64,000 nt of DNA from Chryseobacterium gambrini (GTDB lineage: Bacteria; Bacteroidota; Bacteroidia; Flavobacteriales; Weeksellaceae). The notes beneath the pieces are model-generated. The model had not been told where the DNA came from and did not search any database. It was given only the letters and a program-made list of their open reading frames with translations. The position numbers were made by a program, and so were the translations under genes. Shown here piece by piece: positions 35,995 to 44,314 of the stretch. The first letter of the stretch is position 1, and every line of letters begins with the position of its first letter. Location: assembly GCF_900156825.1 (NCBI RefSeq), contig NZ_FTOV01000014.1:1-64000 (forward strand). The letters are read 5' to 3'.

Positions 35995-37206
35995 ATGAAC
36001 AGAATAATAAACTTTTTACTTTTCATATTTCTGCTACAATTTTTGACAAGTTGTAACGGGCAGACAAAATCTAATGCAGTAACCCAACAAAATACCAACA
36101 CCAAAAAAAGTGTCGGTGGTGGTTGTGAAGGTTGTGAATTGATGTATGTTGGAATGCCCAAACAAATTCTATCCGAGCATATCAGTTTAGGTTGGACAGA
36201 AGGTAAACAAAAACTCATTTTGACAGGTAAAGTTTTCCAACTTGACGGAAAAACACCTGCATCTGATGTCATCATCTATTATTGGCATACGGACGATAAC
36301 GGTTTGTATTCATCAAATGACGAAACACCCAAACAAGCAAAGGAACACGGTAAATTGCGAGGTTGGGTAAAGACTGACAAGAGTGGAAACTATACAATAA
36401 AGACAAGTAGACCTACTGCTTATCCTAATGATAATATTCCGCAACACATTCACCTATCCGTAAAAGAACCAGACATCACTAACGAATATTATGCTGACCT
36501 TTATTTTGATGATGATCCATTGTATCTAAACCATAAGAAAAAATATGGCAAACTTGACAGAGCAGGAACAGAACTACTAAGAATTGTTTTAGACAGTAAT
36601 ATTCAAATCGCAGAACACAATATTGTATTAGGATTGAATATTCCCGACTACCCTACTAAAAACAAGGCAGACATTCAATCGGGTTTAAAAATTGGTGAAG
36701 ACCAACCTTCATTTATGCCATTTCACGCCTTTGGACCCGACAAAGGAACAAGGACTTGCCCAGTTTGTAAATATGGACGCTATCACGGAATTGTATATTT
36801 TGTTGGTGATAATCCAAATTGGGACGAAATCAAAAAATGGCTTAGAAAATTAGACAACGAAAGTGTAATAAGAGAAAAATACCTTAAAGCATACTTTGTT
36901 TATGGAAATTCAAAAAATTATAATAAGCAGACACGCCAAACAGAATTAGAAAAAATCGGAAAAGAATTAAAGCTTCAAAAAATTGCTTTGACTTTTGTAC
37001 CATCATTTAGCGACACTGAAAGCGAAGCAAACCTTAACAACATAAATGCGAGTGTTGAAAACACTTTTATTATTTACAGACACAGAACAATAGTTGACAA
37101 ATATGTAAATCTAAAACCGACAGAACAAAACTTTAAACTTATTGCAGAAACACTTGACAAAACAAAAGGAAATTATTTTGACTTAAACGAGCCAAAACAC
37201 GAATGA
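35995..37206 (+). CDS. lipoprotein: intradiol-dioxygenase-like domain fused to thioredoxin-like domain
   Basis: 403 aa. A lipoprotein signal peptide ends FLTSCNG (C20). Residues ~70-215 resemble intradiol ring-cleavage dioxygenases: YYWHTDDNGLYS and PQHIHLSV carry the likely iron Tyr and His ligands. Residues ~240-395 form a thioredoxin-like domain with RTCPVCKYGRYHGIVYFVG (CPVC pair) and a VENTFIIYRH late strand. The combination suggests a redox or aromatic-compound function on the envelope, but no substrate can be assigned. It is the sole cargo of the first cassette and differs in base composition from speB. Confidence 0.75.
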   Translation: MNRIINFLLFIFLLQFLTSCNGQTKSNAVTQQNTNTKKSVGGGCEGCELMYVGMPKQILSEHISLGWTEGKQKLILTGKVFQLDGKTPASDVIIYYWHTDDNGLYSSNDETPKQAKEHGKLRGWVKTDKSGNYTIKTSRPTAYPNDNIPQHIHLSVKEPDITNEYYADLYFDDDPLYLNHKKKYGKLDRAGTELLRIVLDSNIQIAEHNIVLGLNIPDYPTKNKADIQSGLKIGEDQPSFMPFHAFGPDKGTRTCPVCKYGRYHGIVYFVGDNPNWDEIKKWLRKLDNESVIREKYLKAYFVYGNSKNYNKQTRQTELEKIGKELKLQKIALTFVPSFSDTESEANLNNINASVENTFIIYRHRTIVDKYVNLKPTEQNFKLIAETLDKTKGNYFDLNEPKHE

Positions 37207-37219
37207 TAAGGAGGGCTGC

Positions 37220-37350
37220 ACATAACAAGGTATTGCCAAAAGCGGGGCTGAACGGTTTCGATTGGACATTTGTGCAAGGTTCAACATTTGTTCTTAGATT
37301 GAACTTTTTGTGCTAAAATCCCCGCCTTCGGCAATACCAGAACCGTTATA
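37220..37350. repeat. attC-like element B between the two cassettes
   Basis: ACATAAC (37220-37226) and GTTATAT (37344-37350) bound a 131-nt element. Inside, GGTATTGCCAAAAGCGGGG (37229-37247) pairs with CCCCGCCTTCGGCAATACC (37320-37338) with two mismatches. The centre carries TAGATTGAACTTTTTGTGC, shared with element C. The outer core sites resemble the RYYYAAC/GTTRRRY sites of integron attC, separated by inverted arms and a variable centre. Confidence 0.7.
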
Positions 37351-37392
37351 TGAAAGCCTTACCTACTATACTTATAAATAATTATTGAAAAA

Positions 37393-37953
37393 ATGGCACT
37401 GAATCGATATTATTGGCCAACCAAATTTACTAGCCGTTTAGACTTTCTTAAACAAGGAGTAAAATGTGTATTCCTTTCACATCAGAAAAAAGATAAAGAA
37501 GAAGCTAAAAAAATTACCGACTACTTAATTAAGGCTGGTATTGATGTATATTTTGATGAATATGATAAAGATTTAAAAATTCACCATCAAACCAATAACG
37601 CTGTAGGTGTTACTAATTCTATAAAAATGGGAATTAATAACAGTTCGCATATGATTGTTTTGGTTTCACCTAATACTTTATACTCAACATGGGTACCTTT
37701 TGAAATAGGATATGGATATGACAAAACAGAAGTATTCACTCTTTGTCTTAAAGGAATTACAAAAGGTACTCTACCAGAATATTTAAAAGCTACAAAAATT
37801 ATTCGTGACATATATGATTTCAATATTTTTTGCGAGAATATTACAGGAATCAAAAAAGAAAATTTAATATTAGAATCAAAATTATCAGATTACAATTCTC
37901 TTTATAATCCGTTAGTAAACATTATGGACACTTTAATTAATGAAAATTATTAA
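37393..37953 (+). CDS. TIR-domain protein 1
   Basis: 186 aa. A short N-terminal extension (~1-22) precedes a TIR domain: KCVFLSHQKKDKEEA gives the first strand and loop (FLSH 27-30), GIDVYFDEYD the second, HMIVLVSPNTLYSTWVPFEIGYG the fourth strand and catalytic helix, with the probable NAD+-cleaving glutamate at E104. It is followed 3 bp later by the next TIR gene and starts 43 bp after element B. Likely role: NADase or cyclic ADP-ribose synthase in immunity. No signal peptide; cytoplasmic. Confidence 0.85.
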   Translation: MALNRYYWPTKFTSRLDFLKQGVKCVFLSHQKKDKEEAKKITDYLIKAGIDVYFDEYDKDLKIHHQTNNAVGVTNSIKMGINNSSHMIVLVSPNTLYSTWVPFEIGYGYDKTEVFTLCLKGITKGTLPEYLKATKIIRDIYDFNIFCENITGIKKENLILESKLSDYNSLYNPLVNIMDTLINENY

Positions 37954-37956
37954 TAT

Positions 37957-38736
37957 ATGAAATGGGCAGATTATTGCGTGAGCAAACTGAATTTAGATGA
38001 ACATGGAATGATTGACAGCATTCTTTATTGTGAAGATATGGGAGATACATTAGGTTCTACTTTTTATGAGAAGAATCGAAATTGGATGGTTCAAAAAGTT
38101 TCAAATGGTAACTCATTCTGCTCAATTAAAAAAAATGATAATGGCTCATGGAATAAAATCGGGGATTTCACCTATAAGAATGGTCTTTTTAGTTGGTTTA
38201 TTGTTCCCAAAAATATTACTAGAAGAAAAACATTTATTAGTTATTATCATAAAGAGGATCAATATTTCAAGGAAAAATTCAAAGCACTTTTTGATGACTT
38301 GATTGTAAACAAATCAGTTGAGGATAATGATATAGATTCTGATAATAGTGATGGTTATATTAAACAATTAATACAAAAAGGATATCTAGCAGACACCACT
38401 TTATTAGTTGTTCTTATCGGCAAAAACACCAAACATAGGATGCACATTGATTGGGAAATTTCGGGGGCATTAAATGTAAAAGTTGGAGAAAAATATTCGG
38501 GATTATTAGGAATTATTCTCCCTGACCACCCAGATTTTGGAACTGAAAAAGCTACATATAATTTAATGCCTGCTAGACTAGCCGACAACTTCAAATCGGG
38601 ATATGCAGTAATTAGAGATTGGACAGATGATAGAGTAAAAATGCAAGAATATATTGAATTAGCGTTTGAGCAAAGAACGAGTAACGCAACTGAAAGAGTT
38701 AATTCTAGACCCCAAATGCAACAAAATACTAATTAA
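37957..38736 (+). CDS. DUF3892-like plus ThsB-type TIR-like protein 2
   Basis: 259 aa. The N-terminal ~85 residues (MKWADYCVSKLNLDEHG...DFTYKNG) look like the DUF3892 type of small module often attached to TIR-like proteins. Residues ~89-215 resemble the MTH538/ThsB TIR-like fold: RKTFISYYHKEDQYFKEKF (strand 1 and helix), TTLLVVLIGKNTKHRMHIDWEI (strand 4, with the WE glutamate at residue 167). ThsB proteins make cyclic ADP-ribose isomers upon phage infection; this is inference for this protein. A polar tail follows. It is 1 bp from the next gene. Confidence 0.8.
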   Translation: MKWADYCVSKLNLDEHGMIDSILYCEDMGDTLGSTFYEKNRNWMVQKVSNGNSFCSIKKNDNGSWNKIGDFTYKNGLFSWFIVPKNITRRKTFISYYHKEDQYFKEKFKALFDDLIVNKSVEDNDIDSDNSDGYIKQLIQKGYLADTTLLVVLIGKNTKHRMHIDWEISGALNVKVGEKYSGLLGIILPDHPDFGTEKATYNLMPARLADNFKSGYAVIRDWTDDRVKMQEYIELAFEQRTSNATERVNSRPQMQQNTN

Positions 38737-38737
38737 A

Positions 38738-39895
38738 ATGAAATATCCTTTAAACATACATTTAGTTTGGCATGAAGATTCCTCAATATCAAAAAAAATA
38801 GCTACAGAACTATATAATACTTTTAGCAGGGATTATAAGAAACCGATTTCTAGAGGTTTAGGAATTCCAGTATATTTTAGATATAAAAAATTAACTGACG
38901 GCTCACTACTTCCAATTGATTTCACTAACTCAGAAAAAAATGCAATTATTTTATTAATTGATGAAGAATATTTTGACGATGATGTTTATGTAGAATATAC
39001 AAAGGAGCTATTAAAAGAAGTTGATAATAATAACAGAATATTTCCGATTTCATTATATGAAAAAGCATATACAATATCATCTGAGTTAGGCAAAATACAA
39101 TTTACAAATGCTAGAGTATTTTTAAACCAAAAATTAGATTTAGAACTTGAAGAAGACTTAACAAAAGCTATTGAAAAAATAAAATCTGAAATATTACATG
39201 ATTGTTCTAGACTTATAATGGACTTTCAAAAAATTGCAGACGATACAGAAACTGACCGTATTAATTCACCAGTTAAATTATTCTTAAGTCATGCAAAAAA
39301 AGATGGTGAGATATTAGCAATCAAGTTTAAACAATTTATCGAAAATAATTTAAAATTTGATGTTTTTTTTGATACAGTAGACATTGCAAATGGTTATGAT
39401 TTTGCAGAACAATTTAGTCAAAACATTAGTGAATCTGCTCTATTAGTATTTCATACTGATGAATACTCAAATAGAGAATGGTGTCGAAGAGAAGTTTTAC
39501 TTGCCAAAAAACATAAATCACCAATTGTTGTTGTTCATAGTATTAAAAATGGAGAAAGTAGAGCATTCCCCTATTTAGGGAATATGCCTACAACTGTTTT
39601 AACAGAGGAGAACGATTACAATTTTTATAAGATAGTTTACTTAACTCTTCTCCAAGTATTAAATAATTTGTACCAACATCGTCTCCTTTCCCAATATAAA
39701 GAATTTACTAAGAAACAAGTTTATACTCTTACATCCCCGCCAGAACTAATAAATTTAGTTCACCTGGAGATGAATGAGGAGGAAACGATTGTTCTTTATC
39801 CAGACCCTCCTTTGGGAATTGAAGAGACATCAATACTAAATACATTTAATAAGAATTTAAAATTTGTTACACCTATAACTATTAACAAGATTTAA
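38738..39895 (+). CDS. double-TIR protein 3
   Basis: 385 aa from ATG at 38738, one base after the preceding stop; an earlier in-frame start would overlap that gene. Residues 1-~155 look like a degenerate TIR-like domain (NIHLVWHEDSSIS, NAIILLIDEEYFDD) without the usual FLSH or WCxxE. Residues ~178-290 form a canonical TIR domain: KLFLSHAKKDGE (FLSH 182-185) and SNREWCRREVLLAK, with catalytic E252. The last ~90 residues are helical. It may combine a sensor half with an NADase half. The product is cytoplasmic. Confidence 0.82.
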   Translation: MKYPLNIHLVWHEDSSISKKIATELYNTFSRDYKKPISRGLGIPVYFRYKKLTDGSLLPIDFTNSEKNAIILLIDEEYFDDDVYVEYTKELLKEVDNNNRIFPISLYEKAYTISSELGKIQFTNARVFLNQKLDLELEEDLTKAIEKIKSEILHDCSRLIMDFQKIADDTETDRINSPVKLFLSHAKKDGEILAIKFKQFIENNLKFDVFFDTVDIANGYDFAEQFSQNISESALLVFHTDEYSNREWCRREVLLAKKHKSPIVVVHSIKNGESRAFPYLGNMPTTVLTEENDYNFYKIVYLTLLQVLNNLYQHRLLSQYKEFTKKQVYTLTSPPELINLVHLEMNEEETIVLYPDPPLGIEETSILNTFNKNLKFVTPITINKI

Positions 39896-39896
39896 A

Positions 39897-40835
39897 ATGA
39901 CAGATGAAAATAATATATCTGGTATAAGCACAGAAGATTTAAAGCCAGAATTTAAACTTTCTCAAAATGAAAAATCTTTCCTTTTTGATAAATCAATTGC
40001 TATTTCTGTTTCAAATAATGAAAATTTAAATGAACTGGGTCTTGATGAGCAACATCTAAATGACATTTCAATAGAATTAGCACGTTATATAATTTGTAAT
40101 GATGGAACGGCTTTATATGGTGGCGATTTAAGAGAAAATGGTTTTACAAAATATTTTGAAGAATTAGCCTCTCAATACACAAGAAATGATGATGATAGAC
40201 ATGCATTCATTAATTATTTTGCTCATCCATTTCTAAACAAAATAGATAAAAAATTTGAACGTGATTTTAAATCAAAAAGAATTGGACTAAAAAAAATAAG
40301 TTGTCCAGACCATATTAATTTCGACTTTGATAAAAATTATCAGCCAACTAATGAAGTCAATGACAGATATATATTTGCAGAATGTTTTAGGGTTTTAAGA
40401 GAAAAAATGACGGAAGATTGTAATGCAAAAATTATTGTTGGTGGTAAGTTAAGTAACTATCTCGGATATATCCCAGGTGTTTTAGAAGAAGCAATTTACC
40501 AAATTAAATCAAAAAAACCTTTATACATAGTTGGTGGATTCGGTGGGGTTGCAAATGAAATATCTAAATTAATTTTAGGAGAAAACTCTTCTTTTTTAAG
40601 TAATGAATTTCAATATAACAGTTCGTTTTTAGAAGAATTTAAAGACTTTGTGAAAGACAAATATAACTATCATGATTATGAAGTGATAAATGATCTTTTT
40701 ACAGACTTTAATTTGAAAATACTTTCAATAAATAACTTCCTTACCGAAAATGAAAACCGTAGATTATTTATATCTAAGAATATTCATGAAATAACATATT
40801 TAATAATGAAAGGTTTGAACAAGGCCTTCATATAG
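39897..40835 (+). CDS. SLOG-fold protein (nucleotide-ligand sensor candidate)
   Basis: 312 aa. Two conserved Rossmann-like glycine motifs mark a SLOG domain: DGTALYGGDLRENGF (~69-83, GGD 75-77) and KIIVGGKLSNYLGYIPGVLEEAI (178-200), then LYIVGGFGGVANEISKLI (209-226). SLOG proteins bind nucleotide-derived ligands and partner with TIR and SIR2 proteins in immunity. No SIR2, nuclease or membrane domain is attached. The TAG stop falls inside element C, so the 3' end and the recombination-like site overlap. The start follows the TIR gene by 1 bp. Confidence 0.78.
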   Translation: MTDENNISGISTEDLKPEFKLSQNEKSFLFDKSIAISVSNNENLNELGLDEQHLNDISIELARYIICNDGTALYGGDLRENGFTKYFEELASQYTRNDDDRHAFINYFAHPFLNKIDKKFERDFKSKRIGLKKISCPDHINFDFDKNYQPTNEVNDRYIFAECFRVLREKMTEDCNAKIIVGGKLSNYLGYIPGVLEEAIYQIKSKKPLYIVGGFGGVANEISKLILGENSSFLSNEFQYNSSFLEEFKDFVKDKYNYHDYEVINDLFTDFNLKILSINNFLTENENRRLFISKNIHEITYLIMKGLNKAFI

Positions 40836-40950
40836 GCAAAATGGCGGGTTTAGGGCTAAATTCAACGGTAGTTCTTCGATTGAACTTTTGTGCAAAACTG
40901 AACATTGTGCTTCGATTTCCGCCACTTCGCCAAGCTACCAATCGTTAAAA
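40814..40950. repeat. attC-like element C (right end of the TIR cassette)
   Basis: Arms GGCAAAATGGCGG (40835-40847) and CCGCCACTTCGCC (40919-40931) pair with two mismatches. TTTGAAC (40814-40820) and GTTAAAA (40944-40950) are the outer core-like sites, less conserved than in B. The centre holds TCGATTGAACTTTTGTGC, nearly identical to B. The SLOG stop codon TAG is at 40833-40835, inside the left arm. Confidence 0.65.
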
Positions 40951-41061
40951 AACCGAATTTAAAGAATTGCAAATCCCAACATCTTGTAATCGTAAATTTT
41001 AACTTCATAAGCATAAATAAAAATTCCATTTCCCAAATCACCAATCCTGATTTGAAAACAT

Positions 41062-41069
41062 TATTTTTG
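41062..41069 (+). promoter_or_regulatory. -7 element TATTTTTG of the HAD gene
   Basis: A full TAnnTTTG match 17 bp before the start codon at 41086. Confidence 0.45.
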
Positions 41070-41085
41070 CACAAATTAAAATTGT

Positions 41086-41745
41086 ATGTCATTAAAAGCT
41101 GTGCTGTTCGATATGGATGGCGTAATTGTGGATACGGAACCTCTGCACAGAAAAGCCTATTTTAAAACTTTTAACGATCTTGGAATCGACGTTTCGGAAG
41201 AGTTATACGCTTCCTTTACCGGAGCTTCTACCAAAAGAGTCTGTGATACTTTAATTCAGGAATTTAATCTAAAACAGACGTACGAAGACATTGCAAAAAC
41301 CAAGAGAGATTATTTTAAGGAATACTTTTATAATGATGAAGAGTTTGATCTGATTTCAGGCGTAAGAGAACTGATCCAGCATTATTACGACAACGGGATC
41401 AAATTGATTCTCGCTTCTTCCGCAACGATGGCAACCATCAACATGGTTTTTGAAAAATTTGAACTTGAACCCTATTTTAGCGGAAAAATAAGCGGAGCCG
41501 AATTGAAGGAATCCAAACCTCATCCTGAAGTTTTTCTTCTTGCCGCAGAAATGGCCAATGAACCTGTAGAAAACTGTATGGTGATTGAAGATTCCACGAA
41601 CGGGATTTTAGCCTCACATCGGGCAAATATTTTTTGTGCCGCATACAGAAGTCCGCATTCTAAAAATCAGGATTATACCTTGGCAAATATTGTGGTTTCG
41701 GATTATGCCGAACTGGAACTGGATAAGATTTCAAAATATTTTTAA
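41086..41745 (+). CDS. HAD-superfamily phosphatase (beta-phosphoglucomutase-like)
   Basis: 219 aa. Motif I VLFDMDGVIVDTEP (D8 and D10 nucleophile and acid) at the N-terminus, a helical cap (~15-85), motif II LILASSATM, motif III lysine in AELKESKPHPEVF and motif IV MVIEDSTNGILA. This layout is that of the subfamily that includes beta-phosphoglucomutases and small phosphatases such as sugar-phosphate or pyrophosphate phosphatases. Exact substrate is not readable. It lies just right of the acquired island and is convergent with speA. Confidence 0.88.
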   Translation: MSLKAVLFDMDGVIVDTEPLHRKAYFKTFNDLGIDVSEELYASFTGASTKRVCDTLIQEFNLKQTYEDIAKTKRDYFKEYFYNDEEFDLISGVRELIQHYYDNGIKLILASSATMATINMVFEKFELEPYFSGKISGAELKESKPHPEVFLLAAEMANEPVENCMVIEDSTNGILASHRANIFCAAYRSPHSKNQDYTLANIVVSDYAELELDKISKYF

Positions 41746-41750
41746 ACAGA

Positions 41751-41781
41751 AAAAGCTCTCAACATCTGAGAGCTTTTGTTT
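41751..41781. terminator. bidirectional terminator
   Basis: A perfect 11-bp stem (41751-41761 with 41767-41777) with loop ACATC, followed by TTTT-GTTTTTATT, between convergent HAD and speA. The next 100 bp carry a copy of the TTTGTG-AATTAGTG repeat in inverted orientation. Confidence 0.85.
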
Positions 41782-41877
41782 TTATTAAACACTAATTGCA
41801 CGAATAGTTTTCACAAACTTCACAATTATTACTTGTGTTTTTAGTGCAAAAAATTTGTGTTGTTTGTGTTTAAATAT

Positions 41878-43272
41878 TTATTTGTAACCCAAAAGTTTCA
41901 GTACATCTTCCGGTTCCTGTTTTTCACGGAAAATTTCATACTGCAAATCTCCGTTTTCGTCTTTCTGAATCAAAACGTGTCTCGGCTGTGGCATTAAGCA
42001 GTGATGAACTCCGCCATATCCTCCGATGGTTTCCTGATACGCTCCTGTGTGGAAAAATCCGATGTACAGAGGTTTCGTATCACTGAAAACAGGCAGGTAA
42101 ATCGCGTTGGTATGCTGTTCAGAATTATAGTAATCGTCCGAATCACAAGTTAATCCACCCAAGAAAACTCTTTCATACGTATCTTCCCATCTGTTCAGCG
42201 GAAGCATGATAAAGTGTCTGGAAATCGCCCATGTATCGGGAAGCGTCGTCATGAAAGAAGAATCGATCATGTTCCACTTTTCTCTGTCGTTCTGGCGTTT
42301 CTGGGAAATGATTTTATAAATATTGGCGCCGCTTTCACCAACGGTAAAACTTCCGAACTCGGTGTAAATATTAGGTTCTTCCACTCCTTCCTCTTCACAG
42401 AATTTTTTGATCTGAGAAACGATTTCTTCCACCATATACTGATAATCGTAATCGAACTGCAAAGATGTTTTGATCGGGAAACCTCCTCCGATATTCAGAG
42501 AGTTGACTTCGGGAGCAATTTTTTTCAGACGCGCGTATACACGAAGACATTTATACAATTCGTTCCAGTAATAGGCTGTGTCTTTGATTCCGGTATTGAT
42601 GAAGAAATGAAGCATTTTCAGTCTTGCATTCGGATGCTCTGCAATTTTCTGGCTGTAATAAGGAATGATATCTTTGTATCCGATTCCTAATCTTGAGGTA
42701 TAAAATTCGAACTTCGGTTCTTCCTCAGAAGCGATTCTGATCCCTATATCGAAAGTGGTATCAATGCTTTCTGTAAGTTTATCCAGCTCGCGGTAATTAT
42801 CCAGAATCGGTGTAATATTTTCAAAACCACTGTTAATCATCTCCGAAATTTTCGCCAGATAATCGTCTGTTTTGAAGCCGTTGCAGATTACTTCTATATC
42901 TTTCGTTACTTTTCCTTCTTTGTAAAGAGATTTTACGATATCCATGTCATAGGCTGAAGAAGTTTCTATGGAAATGTCGTTCTTCAAAGCTTCTTCCAGT
43001 ACGAATTTAAAATGACTGGATTTTGTACAGTAGCAATATCTATAATTCTTTTTATAATCGGTTTTCTCAAAGGCTTCCCTGAACCAGCTTTTGGCTTTCT
43101 GGATATTTTGAGAAATTCTCGGCAGGTAGCTAATCTTTAGCGGAGTGCCAAATTTTTCAACAACATCCATTAAAGGAATGTCGTGAAACAACAAATTGTT
43201 CTCAGAAACATTGAATTCCTCGGTCGGGAAATACAACGTCTGATCAATAAGTTCCGAGTACTTTATTTTCAT
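41878..43272 (-). CDS. speA: arginine decarboxylase (fold III, Bacteroidota-type)
   Basis: 464 aa, shorter than the ~630-aa proteobacterial biosynthetic SpeA, but typical for this phylum. The PLP-binding lysine is in YCYCTKSSHFKFVLEEA; LNIGGGFP and TEFGSFTVGESGANIY hold the phosphate-binding region; GGLTCDSDDYYN supplies the catalytic Cys-Asp pair. Product is agmatine for the speB step. The two genes run in the same direction 6 kb apart, separated by the island. A related diamine or carboxynorspermidine decarboxylase role is less likely given speB nearby. Confidence 0.85.
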   Translation of the reverse strand: MKIKYSELIDQTLYFPTEEFNVSENNLLFHDIPLMDVVEKFGTPLKISYLPRISQNIQKAKSWFREAFEKTDYKKNYRYCYCTKSSHFKFVLEEALKNDISIETSSAYDMDIVKSLYKEGKVTKDIEVICNGFKTDDYLAKISEMINSGFENITPILDNYRELDKLTESIDTTFDIGIRIASEEEPKFEFYTSRLGIGYKDIIPYYSQKIAEHPNARLKMLHFFINTGIKDTAYYWNELYKCLRVYARLKKIAPEVNSLNIGGGFPIKTSLQFDYDYQYMVEEIVSQIKKFCEEEGVEEPNIYTEFGSFTVGESGANIYKIISQKRQNDREKWNMIDSSFMTTLPDTWAISRHFIMLPLNRWEDTYERVFLGGLTCDSDDYYNSEQHTNAIYLPVFSDTKPLYIGFFHTGAYQETIGGYGGVHHCLMPQPRHVLIQKDENGDLQYEIFREKQEPEDVLKLLGYK

Positions 43273-43382
43273 TTCTAAACAAGTGAATTAAGAATGCAAA
43301 ATTGCTAAAAAAGTTTGGTTTTTTAGCGTTAAAATTATTATAAATTTTAATGGATTTTATTGAAGAAAATAAAGCTAAATTA

Positions 43383-44258
43383 TCAATATGTAAACTTAAG
43401 AATATATTCCTGCCTTTTATTTTCAGAAATTTTTAAAACCTCTTGAATATATCGGTCTGTAGAACCGTATTTATTGTTAATTTCATTAAAAGCGGCATCC
43501 AGATAAGCGGTTTCTATCCAGCTTAATTTCTTGAGAACTGTAATGTCCATTTTCGGGTAGAGAAAATGCAGGTTATCGGCGAGATAAAGTCTTTTATCAA
43601 TTAATTTTTTCCTGTAATTATTGGATAAAAGATAATCGTTGTAAATGGCTTCTTTATCGAATTTTAAAATCGTAAGAATGAGAGCGGTTGTGATTCCGGT
43701 TCTGTCTTTCCCTGCGGTGCAGTGATATAAAACAGGCTGATCTGATTCTAAAATTTCTGTGATAATTTTTCTTATGATTTCTGGGTTTTCCGTGACGTAG
43801 TCTTTATAAAAGTCAAGCATTCTTTTGTCTGCATCTGCACCGTTGACTTTTCCTTTTAAGACCAATTTCTTTGCCTGATCCAACTGATCGCCTTTGTCTT
43901 CAAACGCTGAATAATTTTTGTAAACAATTCCTTCCGGAAGATGATCGGGCTTCTTTGCAATTTCCTTTGAATTCCGAAGATCGATAATTTTTCTGATGCC
44001 TAAATTTTCAAGTTGTTTAAAAGAAGTATTTTTCAGTTTATATAAATTTCCGCTTCTGTATAGTTTTCCTTCTTTCAGGGTTCTTCCATCGATATTTTTT
44101 ATACTTCCAACCGTTCTGAAATTGTTGACTTTTTTAATCTGAATATCTTTTCCAGCTTCTCTTTTTCCAAATTCGGGTGCGGAAAATTGTTGTGTTTTGC
44201 AGGAGAAAACACAAAGTAATATGATGGCCAGGAATGATATTTTGATGAGGTCTTTCAT
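43383..44258 (-). CDS. tyrosine-phosphatase-like lipoprotein
   Basis: 291 aa. A lipoprotein signal peptide ends LLCVFSCKTQQ. The phosphatase signature CxxGxxR is in YHCTAGKDRTGITTA, near residue 185, and FRTVGSIKNIDGRTLKEGKLYRSG with KIIDLRNSKE are typical of the Y_phosphatase3 (protein-tyrosine/lipid phosphatase) family. It is likely exposed in the periplasm or on the outer membrane, so a phospholipid or phosphosugar substrate is as possible as protein. The gene is monocistronic. Confidence 0.85.
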   Translation of the reverse strand: MKDLIKISFLAIILLCVFSCKTQQFSAPEFGKREAGKDIQIKKVNNFRTVGSIKNIDGRTLKEGKLYRSGNLYKLKNTSFKQLENLGIRKIIDLRNSKEIAKKPDHLPEGIVYKNYSAFEDKGDQLDQAKKLVLKGKVNGADADKRMLDFYKDYVTENPEIIRKIITEILESDQPVLYHCTAGKDRTGITTALILTILKFDKEAIYNDYLLSNNYRKKLIDKRLYLADNLHFLYPKMDITVLKKLSWIETAYLDAAFNEINNKYGSTDRYIQEVLKISENKRQEYILKFTY

Positions 44259-44314
44259 TTTTATTTCTCACATATTTCACGAATCTACACCGATGTTCGT
44301 GTTTGATTTTTTAT

